A stretch of 64,000 bases of DNA from Amycolatopsis azurea DSM 43854 (GTDB taxonomy: Bacteria > Actinomycetota > Actinomycetes > Mycobacteriales > Pseudonocardiaceae). Location of the stretch: the NCBI RefSeq assembly GCF_001995215.1, contig NZ_MUXN01000006.1:62001-126000 (forward strand). The letters run 5' to 3'. A program made the translations under genes and the position numbers. Positions 8,111 to 16,661 of this stretch are shown here, piece after piece; the stretch's first letter is position 1; each line of letters starts with the position of its first letter. Under the pieces are notes generated by a model. That model was not told the DNA's origin. It made no database searches and saw nothing but the letters and a program-made list of their open reading frames with translations.

Positions 8111-8899
8111 TCACCAGCGCAGCACGTACGGCTGTGCCGTCTCTTTGAAGTGACCGACGTTACGGCATTCGGTCCTGCCGACCCTCGTCCGCGCGGACAG
8201 CGGCTGGTGGACGTGCCCGAAGACCGACCAGCGCGGCCGCTGTTCGCGGATGAGGTCCACCAGCGCCGCCGACCCGATCTCGGACCGCCGCGCGACCACG
8301 TCGTAGGTCAGTTCCGGGATGGCGGGCGGGATGTGGGTGCACAGGACGTCGATGTTCTCCAGCCCGCCGACGGCGACGTCGTACTCCTCGCGGGTGCGCA
8401 GGTACGGCCGCCAGAAGCCGTTGCGGCGCGGGACCACGTTCGGCGGGAGCAGCGCGCCGCCGATGAACCCGAAGCGCAACCCGCCGAACTCGGCCACACC
8501 GCCGTCGAGGACGGAGATGCCGTCGCCAGCGAACTCGGGCCACAGCGAGGGGTCGTCGACGTTGCCGGGGGTCGCGAACGTCGGCGCGGTCAGGGCACCG
8601 AACAGGACCGAGTACTGGTCCTGGATGGCCTCGCCGACGGCGGCGGCCGGATCGGCCAAAGTGGCCCACAACGATCGCGAGAAGGCAACGGTCTCATCAC
8701 GAGTGCCCTCACGCCGCAGCCGTGCGAACTCGCCGACCTTCTCGGCGCCGAAGAGCGCGCCCATGATGCCCTTGTCGTGCTCGCGGTAGTCGACGAAGTC
8801 CAGCAGGTCGCCCAGCACGATCAGCGCGTCGGCGCCGTCGCCCGCGCGTTTGAGCGCGTCGGCGTTTCCGTGCACGTCCGACACCACGTGAACCCGCAT
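8111..8899 (-). CDS. Calcineurin-like metallophosphoesterase
   Basis: A 262-residue protein. The metallophosphoesterase motifs are DVHGN at residues 8-12, GDLLDFVD, GNVDD (G-N-x-D), and THIPP and FGHVHQPL as the late His motifs. The start is the ATG at 8899 behind GGGAG; an upstream in-frame extension overlaps the next gene and lacks support. It could hydrolyse phosphodiesters or phosphomonoesters; the substrate is not predictable. It has 27 bp to the SRPBCC gene downstream. Confidence 0.83.
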   Translation of the reverse strand: MRVHVVSDVHGNADALKRAGDGADALIVLGDLLDFVDYREHDKGIMGALFGAEKVGEFARLRREGTRDETVAFSRSLWATLADPAAAVGEAIQDQYSVLFGALTAPTFATPGNVDDPSLWPEFAGDGISVLDGGVAEFGGLRFGFIGGALLPPNVVPRRNGFWRPYLRTREEYDVAVGGLENIDVLCTHIPPAIPELTYDVVARRSEIGSAALVDLIREQRPRWSVFGHVHQPLSARTRVGRTECRNVGHFKETAQPYVLRW

Positions 8900-8922
8900 G
8901 TTCTCCCCTGTGTTCCCCGTGC

Positions 8923-9333
8923 CTAGTCGCCGCGCGGCCCTACTCCGGGTTCGCGCCCGTCTTCCAGGACTTCTTTGAGCCCGAGTGCGATCGCCTTGGC
9001 GGCACGGGCGCGGCGATCGAACTCCCGCCGCAGGTCCCGGGCCTGGAGCGCACGCGGCTCCCCGTCCGGACCGGCGGGAGTGGCACGCAGGAAGTAATGC
9101 AGCAGAGTGCCGTCGAGCACCGGCTCGAGCCAGACCTCCATGGTACCGATCAACGCGCCGCGCACGGTCCAGCGCAATCCCTCGTCGCCGCGGTCGGTGT
9201 AGACCTCGAGAACGAGGTCCGGCCAATAACGTGACCAAGATCGCGGATCGGCGAAAGCGGCGGCCACGGTGGAGGGCGGGACCACGAGGAAGGTCTCGTC
9301 AACGATGTCGAGAGCTGGCGGCGCCTGGTTCAC
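8923..9333 (-). CDS. SRPBCC-fold protein, polyketide cyclase/dehydrase-like
   Basis: Read from the GTG at 9333 this gives 136 residues beginning MNQAPPALDIVDETFLV. The open frame extends to an ATG at 9393, but the extra 20 residues look like leader DNA and neither start has a strong Shine-Dalgarno. The protein has a SRPBCC pattern with first strand DETFLVVPPSTVAAAFADP and a central GALIGTMEVWLEP. It ends in a charged helix and an Arg/Gly tail. The ligand is unknown. It is divergent from fadD15, so 9334-9460 must hold both promoters. Confidence 0.72.
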   Translation of the reverse strand: MNQAPPALDIVDETFLVVPPSTVAAAFADPRSWSRYWPDLVLEVYTDRGDEGLRWTVRGALIGTMEVWLEPVLDGTLLHYFLRATPAGPDGEPRALQARDLRREFDRRARAAKAIALGLKEVLEDGREPGVGPRGD

Positions 9334-9460
9334 AAGCGGCAGAATGTCATGCCCTCGGTATGGCCGATTCGTCAGCATGGTCTTAAGGTGCACGGCACGC
9401 TAAGTTGACTGGCGGGTAACACCGGTCACACCACTTTGCACGCGAACACGGAGGTTCCTC

Positions 9461-11260
9461 GTGCGCGAATACAGCGCCCCCGCCGCCAATCCGGTGACCG
9501 ACGACGAGAACCTCGCGGACGTCGTCTGGGCGAACGCCGAGCGGTTCTCCGATGTCGTGAGTTTCCGCCGCCAGGTCGACGGAACCTGGTTGGACGTCAC
9601 CGCCAAGGATTTCGCCGCCCAGGTGCTGGCCGTGGCCAAGGGAATGGCCCAGGCGGGCATCGCACCGGGTGACCGGATCGGGCTCATGTCCAAGACCCGC
9701 TACGAATGGACCCTGATCGACTTCGCGATCTGGGCCGCCGGCGCGGTCACCGTCCCGATCTACGACACCTCGTCGGCCGAGCAGGTCCACTGGATCCTTT
9801 CGGACTCGGCGGCGAAGGGCGTGTTCGTCGAGACCGACGAACACCTCGCGACGCTGGAATCCGTCAAGGGACGCCTCGACTCGCTCGAGCACACCTGGCA
9901 GATCGAGGCCGCGGACAAGCCCGCCGTCGACCACCTCACCGCGCAGGGCGCCGAGCTGAGCGACGACGATCTGCACGAGCGCCGCCGCTCGGTGAAGGCC
10001 GGCGACCTCGCCACGATCGTGTACACCTCGGGCACGACCGGCCGCCCCAAGGGCGTCGAGCTGACCCACCGGAACCTCCTTTCCGAGATCCGCGCCGACA
10101 TCGCCGCGTTCCCGCAGCTGATGGAGCAGGGCAACTCGCTGCTGGTGTTCCTGCCGCTCGCGCACGTCCTCGCCCGCGCCATCGCGGTGACCGCGCTCAG
10201 CGCGCGGGTGACCCTCGGGCACACCTCGGACGTCAAGAACCTCGTCGCCGACCTCGGCACCTTCCGGCCGACGTTCGTCGTCGCCGTGCCACGCGTGTTC
10301 GAGAAGGTCTACAACAGCGCGAAGCAGAAGGCGCACGGCGACGGCAAGGGCAAGATCTTCGACGCCGCCGAAGCCACCGCCGTCGCCTACAGCCAGGCAC
10401 AGGACACCGGCGGCGCCGGGCTGGGCCTCAAGGTCAAGCACGCGCTGTTCGACAAACTCGTGTTCAGCAAGCTGCGCGCGGCGCTGGGCGGCCGGTGCGT
10501 CGCCGCGGTGTCCGGCGGTGCCCCGCTCGGCGTGCGGCTCGCGCACTTCTTCCGCGGCATCGGCGTCCCGGTGTTCGAGGGCTACGGCCTGACCGAGACG
10601 TCCGCGGCGGCCTGCGTCGGCACCCAGGACGGCTTCCGCGTCGGCACCGTGGGGCGGCCGGTCGCCGGCACCTCGGTCCGGATCGCCGACGACGGTGAGA
10701 TCCTGCTCAAGGGCGACGTAGTGTTCGGCGGCTACTTCAACAACGCCGAGGCGACCGCCGAAGCGCTGGAGGACGGCTGGTTCCACACCGGCGACCTCGG
10801 CGAGCTGGACAACGACGGGTTCCTCAAGATCACCGGGCGCAAGAAGGAGATCATCGTCACCGCGGGCGGCAAGAACGTCGCGCCGTCCGGGCTCGAAGAC
10901 ACCATCAAGGCCAGCCCGCTGGTCAGCCAGGCGATGGTCGTCGGCGACCAGCGGCCGTTCATCGGCGCGCTGATCACCATCGACGAGGAGTACTTCCCGT
11001 CGTGGAAGTCCCAGCACGGCAAACCTTCCGGCGCCTCCGTGTCCGATCTGGCCGACGACGCCGAACTGCGCGCCGAGATCCAGGAAGCGGTCGACCAGGC
11101 CAACAGCGCGGTGTCGCAGGCCGAGGCGATCAAGAAGTTCACGATCCTGTCGAAGGACTTCACCGAGGCGGGCGGGGAGATCACGCCGAGCCTGAAGCTG
11201 AAGCGCAACATCGTGAACAAGAACTACGCGAACGACATCGAAGCCCTGTACAAGAAGTAG
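9461..11260 (+). CDS. fadD15: Long-chain fatty-acid-CoA ligase, FadD15-like
   Basis: A 599-residue AMP-forming acyl-CoA synthetase. The P-loop motif is YTSGTTGRPKGVELTHRN near residue 188. The A5 motif is GYGLTETSAA, the A7 region is WFHTGDLGELDNDGFLKITG and the A8 hinge is RKKEIIVTAGGKNVAP. The C-terminal catalytic Lys lies in the PSLKLKRNIV segment. Starts at GTG behind GGAGG (9451-9455). It activates long-chain fatty acids to CoA thioesters for lipid synthesis or beta-oxidation. M. tuberculosis fadD15 (Rv2187) lies in the same neighbourhood. A strong hairpin follows at 11268. Confidence 0.87.
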   Translation: MREYSAPAANPVTDDENLADVVWANAERFSDVVSFRRQVDGTWLDVTAKDFAAQVLAVAKGMAQAGIAPGDRIGLMSKTRYEWTLIDFAIWAAGAVTVPIYDTSSAEQVHWILSDSAAKGVFVETDEHLATLESVKGRLDSLEHTWQIEAADKPAVDHLTAQGAELSDDDLHERRRSVKAGDLATIVYTSGTTGRPKGVELTHRNLLSEIRADIAAFPQLMEQGNSLLVFLPLAHVLARAIAVTALSARVTLGHTSDVKNLVADLGTFRPTFVVAVPRVFEKVYNSAKQKAHGDGKGKIFDAAEATAVAYSQAQDTGGAGLGLKVKHALFDKLVFSKLRAALGGRCVAAVSGGAPLGVRLAHFFRGIGVPVFEGYGLTETSAAACVGTQDGFRVGTVGRPVAGTSVRIADDGEILLKGDVVFGGYFNNAEATAEALEDGWFHTGDLGELDNDGFLKITGRKKEIIVTAGGKNVAPSGLEDTIKASPLVSQAMVVGDQRPFIGALITIDEEYFPSWKSQHGKPSGASVSDLADDAELRAEIQEAVDQANSAVSQAEAIKKFTILSKDFTEAGGEITPSLKLKRNIVNKNYANDIEALYKK

Positions 11261-11267
11261 CGCGTCA

Positions 11268-11322
11268 GTACATGAAGGCCCCCTTCCTTGCGCCTAGGTA
11301 CAGGAAGGGGGCCTTCACGTAC
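11268..11322. terminator. Long-stem hairpin after fadD15
   Basis: A 20-bp stem (gtacatgaaggcccccttcc paired to ggaagggggccttcacgtac, one mismatch) with a 15-base loop. It lies between the convergent fadD15 and monooxygenase genes and has no U tract. It belongs to the same GAAGGCCCCCTTC hairpin family as 63932-63982. A bidirectional terminator is likely. Confidence 0.75.
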
Positions 11323-11355
11323 CTAGGCGGAAGTGGCGGCACCGCGAGCAGTTGA

Positions 11356-12456
11356 CTAAGTGCGGGTGATCGTCACGTCCCAGTCGATGTGGTGCCGGTA
11401 CAGCCAGTTCCGGTCCTTGTCGGACTTCGTTCCCGGCCGCACGGCCGCGCTGCTCTCCACCAGCCTCTCGACCCGCGCCCGCCGCAGCCGTTCGTAGGCC
11501 GCGAAAGCCGTTGGCGCGTCAGGAAGATCCCGCAGGCACTGGGCCAGCACCACACCGTCCTCCAGCGCCATCGACGCGCCCTGCCCGGCGGCGGGCGAGG
11601 CCGCGTGCGCCGCGTCGCCCACGAGCACCATCGACTCGGTGGACCACACCGGCGTCGAGGGGACGTCGTAGGAGTGACCGCCGAAGACCTCGTCCCCTGT
11701 GGACTGGATGATTTCCGCCGCGGGCAACGGTTCCCCGTCGAACACGACGAAAGCCGCCGTGCGCCATTCAGCCGGGGTCAGGCCCGACCGCGTCCCTTCG
11801 GCCGCGGGCAGCCGCGCGAACCAGTACGTCGAGCCGTCGGGGGCGCTCGTGTAGCCGAAGGAGGCGTGCAGGCTCTGGATCATCCGGTAGAGCGACGGCG
11901 CCTGCGGGACGCTCGTGTCGGTCGTGTAGCCGTAGACGACGTCGAGGCCCGTCGAGCGCGGCGGCGGGCACGACGGGTCGATGATGTTCCGGACGACCGA
12001 CCGCAGGCCGTCGGCGCCGATCAAGATGTCGCCCTCGGCGGCCGTCCCGTCCTCGAAGCGAGCGACCCCCGGCGACGCGGACACCAGCCGCTTCCCGCGC
12101 TCGAAGGTGATCCCGCGCGAGATCGATTCCTCTTGCAGCGCGCGATAAAGCACCGCGCGCGTCAGGGTACGAGGCCCGGCGAGACCATCGATGTCGAAAG
12201 CGCGCCGGTCGACCGTCTTCCCGTCCGGTGTGACGAGTTCCAGCCCGTCGGCGGCGAAGGAGTTCTCGACCACCGGCCCCTCGGCGCCGATCGCGCGCAG
12301 GGCGTCCATGCCGTTGTGCATGATCGTCAGGAACGCGCCCGCGTCCTCACCGCCGGAGGGGTACGCCTCGTGGATGCTCGCCTCGATCCCGGCCCGCCGC
12401 AACGCCATCGCGGTCACCGTCCCGGCGATACCTCCGCCGATGATCACTGCCTTCAC
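11356..12456 (-). CDS. FAD-dependent monooxygenase (PHBH/TetX-like)
   Basis: A 366-residue group A flavoprotein monooxygenase. The Rossmann motif is IIGGGIAGTVTAMALRRAG at the N-terminus. The DG-type segment is DILIGADGLRSVVR and the second FAD motif is LVGDAAHAASPAAGQGASMA. The family hydroxylates aromatic or polyketide substrates with NAD(P)H and oxygen. The length fits, and no dedicated reductase is nearby. The substrate cannot be predicted; homologues include antibiotic-modifying TetX-like enzymes, but nothing here argues for resistance. Confidence 0.83.
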   Translation of the reverse strand: MKAVIIGGGIAGTVTAMALRRAGIEASIHEAYPSGGEDAGAFLTIMHNGMDALRAIGAEGPVVENSFAADGLELVTPDGKTVDRRAFDIDGLAGPRTLTRAVLYRALQEESISRGITFERGKRLVSASPGVARFEDGTAAEGDILIGADGLRSVVRNIIDPSCPPPRSTGLDVVYGYTTDTSVPQAPSLYRMIQSLHASFGYTSAPDGSTYWFARLPAAEGTRSGLTPAEWRTAAFVVFDGEPLPAAEIIQSTGDEVFGGHSYDVPSTPVWSTESMVLVGDAAHAASPAAGQGASMALEDGVVLAQCLRDLPDAPTAFAAYERLRRARVERLVESSAAVRPGTKSDKDRNWLYRHHIDWDVTITRT

Positions 12457-12525
12457 CGCGAACCCCCTGTCGTGTCACCGGCTCCTGACGGTACCCCGGG
12501 GACGGCGACACGACAGAGGGGGAAA

Positions 12526-13464
12526 TCACGCGCCGCCGCTGGCGACGATGTCGCCGTTGACCCCCTTGGGGAAGAACCCGCCTTCCTTCACCGGGCCCGG
12601 GTTCAGGTAGACGACGTTGAGCACCCTGTCCGCGCCGCGGCCGAAGCAGACACCGTTGTTGTCGGTCGGCACGATGTTCGCCTGGTTGCCGAGAAGGATG
12701 CCCTGGTCGTCGTCACCGGGCCCGTCGAGGGCGTCGCGGGCGTTGGAGATCTTGGCCGCCGCGTCACCGAGGTCCCGGTCGAACAGCGACGTCCGGATGG
12801 TGGCGGCGTGATAGGCCTCCGCGGCCAGGATCCCGGCGGCCGCGTCCAGGAACGTCTTGTTGGTGATCAGCGGGGCGGCGCCCTTGTACGCCGTCACCCC
12901 GACGTCCTCGAACAGGAACGCCGCGAGCAGGAAGTTCTTCTCGTTGGCGAACGGGTCGAACTGCTGGTATCCGCTGATCAGCCCGGCCGCCTTCGCGGCG
13001 GCGGTGAAGCTGTCCTTGAGGTCGATCTGGGGCCGTGACACCGCGGCCTCGCCGAGCGCGCCGCGCAGGAACTTGACGTGCGCGACCTCGTCGCCCGCGA
13101 TCTCCTTCGCGAACTGGTGCAGCGCCTTGTCGTGGAACATCACCTTCTTGCCGCCTGCCACCCCGCCCTGGGTGCCGACGCCGCCGGTGAGGTCGTCCGG
13201 CAGCCCGTGACCGTAGACGGCGAAGGAGTAGAACTCGGCTTCGAGATACTCCAGGTTGAGCGCGAAATTGAGCACGGCCGCGTCGCTGGGAGCGGCAGCG
13301 GCCTCACCCGTCGCCGAGGCGGACGAAGTGGCCTGCACCCCGAGGTACGTGGCGCCGACGACGCCGAGGCCCGCCGCGCCGGCGGCCTTCAGGAACCGGC
13401 GGCGGTCCGTGCGGTTCTCCGCACTGCGCGATATCAGGGTGCGAACAAAGGGCTTTCCGAACAC
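12526..13464 (-). CDS. Tat-exported ferritin-like domain protein
   Basis: A 312-residue protein read from the GTG at 13464, which has GAGGAA 7 bases upstream. Residues about 13-45 form a twin-arginine signal (RTDRRRFLKAAGAAGLGVVG followed by an Ala-rich end). The mature part is a ferritin-like four-helix domain (DUF4439/ferritin_2 type). Its metal-ligand-like segments are NLEYLEAEFY, GDEVAHVKFLR, FEDVGVTAYKGAA and AEAYHAATIR, each giving Glu or His. Such exported ferritin-like proteins bind iron or manganese outside the cell; the substrate is unknown. The preceding intergenic region (13465-13756) contains repeats. Confidence 0.8.
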   Translation of the reverse strand: MFGKPFVRTLISRSAENRTDRRRFLKAAGAAGLGVVGATYLGVQATSSASATGEAAAAPSDAAVLNFALNLEYLEAEFYSFAVYGHGLPDDLTGGVGTQGGVAGGKKVMFHDKALHQFAKEIAGDEVAHVKFLRGALGEAAVSRPQIDLKDSFTAAAKAAGLISGYQQFDPFANEKNFLLAAFLFEDVGVTAYKGAAPLITNKTFLDAAAGILAAEAYHAATIRTSLFDRDLGDAAAKISNARDALDGPGDDDQGILLGNQANIVPTDNNGVCFGRGADRVLNVVYLNPGPVKEGGFFPKGVNGDIVASGGA

Positions 13465-13581
13465 GAGTGGTTCCTCTCGTCTTTGCGGTGCACACCCACC
13501 CACTCGGACGTTCGGAACCACTCGTGGCCCGGATTGGAGAAGATCTCGAACTTATTTCGGGACAGGGCCACCCCGGCTGTG

Positions 13582-13650
13582 CGCGTGTCGTCCGTCCAGT
13601 CACGCGTGTCGTCCGTCTGATCACACGCGCCGTCCCCTCGATCACGCGCA
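13582..13650. repeat. 21-bp tandem repeat, three full units plus a partial
   Basis: Units at 13582-13602, 13603-13623 and 13624-13644, with a partial fourth. The first two share the start cgcgtgtcgtccgtc; the third is more degenerate (cacgcgccgtcccctcgatca). It sits between the aminotransferase stop and the ferritin-like start. The frame is open on the minus strand, so short repetitive proteins can be predicted here, but there is no start signal. Confidence 0.7.
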
Positions 13651-13682
13651 CCCGCCAGAGCGGTACCCCGGCGGGTCACGTC

Positions 13683-13729
13683 GCGAAAGCCACTTCCGCA
13701 ACATTGAAGGTTGCGAAAGTGGCTTTCGC
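13683..13729. terminator. Hairpin downstream of the aminotransferase
   Basis: Left arm 13683-13702 (gcgaaagccacttccgcaac) and right arm 13710-13729 (gttgcgaaagtggctttcgc) pair over 19 of 20 positions around a 7-base loop. It lies 27 bp past the aminotransferase stop on the minus strand. The gtcgcgaaggccactttt sequence near 63807 is related. Confidence 0.65.
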
Positions 13730-13756
13730 AACATCCCCTCTGCCTGGACCTCGAAC

Positions 13757-15001
13757 TTATTTCTTCGTCGCCGCCGCAAGGCGGACGCAGACGACCAGGC
13801 CGCGGATGGCCTCTTCGACCTCGGCCAGTTCGGGGTACGTCGGCGCGATGCGGATGACGGCGTCCTCGGGGTCGTCGCCGTAGGGGTGCGTCGCGCCGGC
13901 CGGGGTCAGGGCGATGCCCGCCTCCTTGGCCAGCCGCACGACCTCCTTGGCGGTCCCGGACGGCACGGTCAGCGAGATGAAGTACCCGCCGGTCGGCTTG
14001 GTCCAGGACGCGAGGCCCGATTCGCCCAGTTCCTTGGTCAGGATCTCGTCGACGGCCGCGAACTTCGGCCCGATGAGCTCGGCGTGCTTGCGCATGTGCT
14101 CGCGGACGCCGTCCTCGTCGCGCAGGAACTGCGCGTGACGGAGCTGGTTGACCTTGTCCGGGCCGATGGTCCGCTTGCCGATGAGGCCGGTCCACCAGGC
14201 CAGGTTGGCCTCGGACGCGCCGAAGAAGCCGACACCGCCACCGGCGTAGGTCACCTTCGAGGTGGAGCCGAAGACGAACACGCGGTCGGCGTTGCCCGCC
14301 TCGCCTGCCAGCGCGAACAGGTCCGCCAGCGGCGCCTCGACGTCGGTGAGGTGGTGCACGGCGTAGGCGTTGTCCCAGAAGATCCGGAAGTCCGGGGCGG
14401 CCGTGGTCATCGCCGCCAGGCGGCGCACGGTGTCGTCGCTGTAGGTGACGCCGGTCGGGTTGCTGTACTTCGGCACGCACCAGATGCCCTTGACCGCGGC
14501 GTCCTCGGCGACGAGACGCTCGACGACGTCCATGTCCGGGCCGGTCTCGGTGAGGGGGACCTGGATCAGCTCGATGCCGAAGCGCTCGGCCAGCGCGAAG
14601 TGGCGGTCGTAGCCGGGCACCGGGCACAGGAACTTGACGGTCGCCTCGTCGGCCCAGCGGCGCTCGGCGCCGGGGAGCTTGCTGAGGAAGGCCTGCACGA
14701 TCGAGTCGTGCATGAGCTCCAGGCTGGAGTTGCCCGCGGCCAGCAGCTGCTCGGCCGGGACCTGGAGCGGTCCGGCGAAGATGCGGCGAAGCTCGGGCAG
14801 GCCCTTGAGGCCGCCGTAGTTGCGGACGTCCGTGCCGTCCTCGGCCTTGCGCACGTCTCCGGGGAGGGCGAGCAGCCCGTCGGCGAGGTCCAGCTGGCGG
14901 GGTGACGGCTTGCCGCGGGTGATGTCCAGGGAGAGGCCACGGTCGACGAGGGCCGCGTAGTCGCGGCGGGCGCTCTCGACATCGACAGGTGCAGTGGTCA
15001 T
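13757..15001 (-). CDS. Aspartate aminotransferase, Rv3722c type
   Basis: A 414-residue fold-type I PLP aminotransferase that aligns throughout with M. tuberculosis Rv3722c, the main aspartate aminotransferase of that species. Shared blocks include LDITRGKPSPRQLDL, GNSSLELMHD, KFLCPVPGYDRHFA and RIFWDNAYAVHHL. The PLP lysine is in FGSTSKVTYAGGGVGFFG and the late WTKPTGGYFISL block is present. It should interconvert aspartate/2-oxoglutarate and oxaloacetate/glutamate. I start it at the ATG at 15001; the open frame upstream has no start support. It is not a typical AspC of the E. coli subgroup. Confidence 0.86.
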   Translation of the reverse strand: MTTAPVDVESARRDYAALVDRGLSLDITRGKPSPRQLDLADGLLALPGDVRKAEDGTDVRNYGGLKGLPELRRIFAGPLQVPAEQLLAAGNSSLELMHDSIVQAFLSKLPGAERRWADEATVKFLCPVPGYDRHFALAERFGIELIQVPLTETGPDMDVVERLVAEDAAVKGIWCVPKYSNPTGVTYSDDTVRRLAAMTTAAPDFRIFWDNAYAVHHLTDVEAPLADLFALAGEAGNADRVFVFGSTSKVTYAGGGVGFFGASEANLAWWTGLIGKRTIGPDKVNQLRHAQFLRDEDGVREHMRKHAELIGPKFAAVDEILTKELGESGLASWTKPTGGYFISLTVPSGTAKEVVRLAKEAGIALTPAGATHPYGDDPEDAVIRIAPTYPELAEVEEAIRGLVVCVRLAAATKK

Positions 15002-15177
15002 GCCTAACGCTAAACCCGGCGGCGGATCGGCGTGAGACGAGGGTGGCCCTCGGCCCCGTGCGCAAGATCGGGTAACGGTTCCGGCGCGTTTTTCAGCATT
15101 CGTAACGAGGCCTTGTCCCCTAGTGACGCCATAGCGCTTTCCCGCATTCTCGGTATCACGAGGAAAAGGGGAGAGAA

Positions 15178-15681
15178 ATGGAAACGAAGAAGTGGGCGGC
15201 GGTGACACTCATGGTCGCGGGCGCCTTGGCCGCGTGCGCGGTCCCGAATCAGGGAACGGCGACTCCGGCCGTCGCGGTGGCCGCGCCGCCGAACACGATC
15301 GTGATCCAGCCACCGGCGGTGGCGCCGCCGCCGCAGACGGTTTATGTCGCGCCGCCCGCGACGCAGACGGTCTATCCCGCACCGGCGGTTCCGGTGGCAC
15401 AAACGGTGATCGCCTTCTACGACGCGATCAACCGGCGTGATTTCCTGACCGCGTGGAATCTCGGGGGCCAGCGACTGGCGAAAGGGGGAACTTATGCCTC
15501 CTGGAGCAACGGATACGCGACGACTTCGTGGGCGGCGCTCACCGTGCGAAGCACGAGCGGGAACACCGTTTACGTCGATCTCTCGGCACGGCAGACCGAC
15601 GGTTCGATGCGCGTCTTTTCCGGTTCCTACACCGTTTCCGGCGGGACGATCACCGCGGCGAACATGAAACGCGTCTCCTGA
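15178..15681 (+). CDS. Secreted lipoprotein with NTF2-like C-terminal region
   Basis: A 167-residue protein. The signal peptide METKKWAAVTLMVAGALAAC ends in a lipobox-like LAAC with Cys at about 20, so it is probably lipid-anchored. Residues 25-75 are Pro/Ala/Val rich with repeated PPxTVYV-type units and look like an extended linker. Residues about 77-167 (VIAFYDAINRRDFLTAWNL onwards) resemble small NTF2/DUF4878-like secreted domains. A clear AGGAAAAGGGGAG precedes the ATG. Function unknown. It abuts the convergent mce-associated gene, with the stops one base apart. Confidence 0.75.
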   Translation: METKKWAAVTLMVAGALAACAVPNQGTATPAVAVAAPPNTIVIQPPAVAPPPQTVYVAPPATQTVYPAPAVPVAQTVIAFYDAINRRDFLTAWNLGGQRLAKGGTYASWSNGYATTSWAALTVRSTSGNTVYVDLSARQTDGSMRVFSGSYTVSGGTITAANMKRVS

Positions 15682-16176
15682 TCAGAGCGCGGTCAGCTGC
15701 GAGATCCTCCACCGGCCGTCGACGCGCCGCGCGGTGACCGAAAGCTGGGAGACCGTCGACTGCGGGGTGCCTCCCCCGGCGGCGATCGTCTGCTGGTCGA
15801 GGAACAGCAGCACTTCGGCCTGGTCGCCTCGCAGGGACCGGACGCCGAGCGAGCGGACCGTGGTCGTGCGCACCAGCTTCTGCTCTTCGGCCCGTTTCCG
15901 CGCCGAGGCGAACTGGTCCCGGTACTGCCCGGTCGCCTCGCCGGTCAGCACGTCGGCCGCGGCGCGCTCGGTCCGGGCGAGGTTGCTGTAGTCGTAGGAG
16001 AAGACGGCCTTCACCCCGGCGCCGACCTGGTCGGCGACCTCGGCCGTGGCGGCCTGGTCCACCAGCGCCGCGTTGCCGTCCGAGCCCAGCGAGGACGCCT
16101 GGAGGCCGAACCACACCGCGCAGCCGGTGGCCAGCGCGATGATCGCGATCAGGAGCCGCGGGGTGCGCCCGGTCAC
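15682..16176 (-). CDS. Mce-associated membrane protein (second)
   Basis: A 164-residue protein starting at GTG 16176, overlapping the previous stop as GTGA. One N-terminal transmembrane helix (LLIAIIALATGCAVWFG) is followed by an exported domain of the Mce-associated (Mas) family (VFSYDYSNLARTERAAADVL and a late VDGRWRISQL). Mas proteins are thought to stabilise or assist the Mce complex. It is the last gene of the mce4-type operon, the position of Rv3492c. Confidence 0.8.
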   Translation of the reverse strand: MTGRTPRLLIAIIALATGCAVWFGLQASSLGSDGNAALVDQAATAEVADQVGAGVKAVFSYDYSNLARTERAAADVLTGEATGQYRDQFASARKRAEEQKLVRTTTVRSLGVRSLRGDQAEVLLFLDQQTIAAGGGTPQSTVSQLSVTARRVDGRWRISQLTAL

Positions 16177-16661
16177 GAGCCCGCCGCCTGTACCGCGCTG
16201 ACCTTCCAGCCGTCCTCGACGCGCTGGTAGTCGACGGTCAGCCTGCTCACCTTGGGCGCGGCCGAGCCGCCGCCGGTGCTGACCTTCACGTCCAGCACGG
16301 CCATCAGCCGCGCCGTACCGGCGGTGGCGTCGAGTTCGGTGACGGCGGCCTGCTTGAGCTTGGCCGTCGCGATGGTCTTGCTCGTGTTCGCGCGGTCGAT
16401 CTGGATCTGCCGGTCCCCGGTGAGGTCCTTGCCGAGCCGTCCCGTGGTGACACCGAGCCAGCGGTCGACGTCCTTGGCCCCACTGCGGTAGTCGATCGTG
16501 TTGAGCACTTCGAGCTGTCCGGAGGCCGCGGTGAGGACGGCCTCGCGTTCCCGGCCCCTGGCCAGGCCGTCGTCCCGGGCGGCGCTCCACCACGACCAGC
16601 CGAACCAGGCCGACGCGAGAACGGCCAGCGCGGCGACGACGGTCAGGGCACGAGTGAGCAC
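16173..16661 (-). CDS. Mce-associated membrane protein (first)
   Basis: A 162-residue protein with one N-terminal helix (LTVVAALAVLASAWFGWSWW) and an exported domain ending VEDGWKVSAVQAAGS. Typical features are the LNTIDYRSGAKDVDRWL segment and the DVKVSTGGGSAAPKVSRL strand. It starts at GTG 16661, overlapping the mce4F stop by one base. The position equals Rv3493c. It probably sits in the periplasm-like space and supports the Mce4 complex. Confidence 0.8.
   Translation of the reverse strand: MLTRALTVVAALAVLASAWFGWSWWSAARDDGLARGREREAVLTAASGQLEVLNTIDYRSGAKDVDRWLGVTTGRLGKDLTGDRQIQIDRANTSKTIATAKLKQAAVTELDATAGTARLMAVLDVKVSTGGGSAAPKVSRLTVDYQRVEDGWKVSAVQAAGS

Noticed and set aside
13582..13650. 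CRISPR array
   Set aside because: Units are contiguous 21-bp tandem repeats without spacers, and no cas genes are present.
13434..15065. Long minus-strand frame spanning the repeat region
   Set aside because: It is out of frame with the aminotransferase and reads through the tandem repeat and hairpin.
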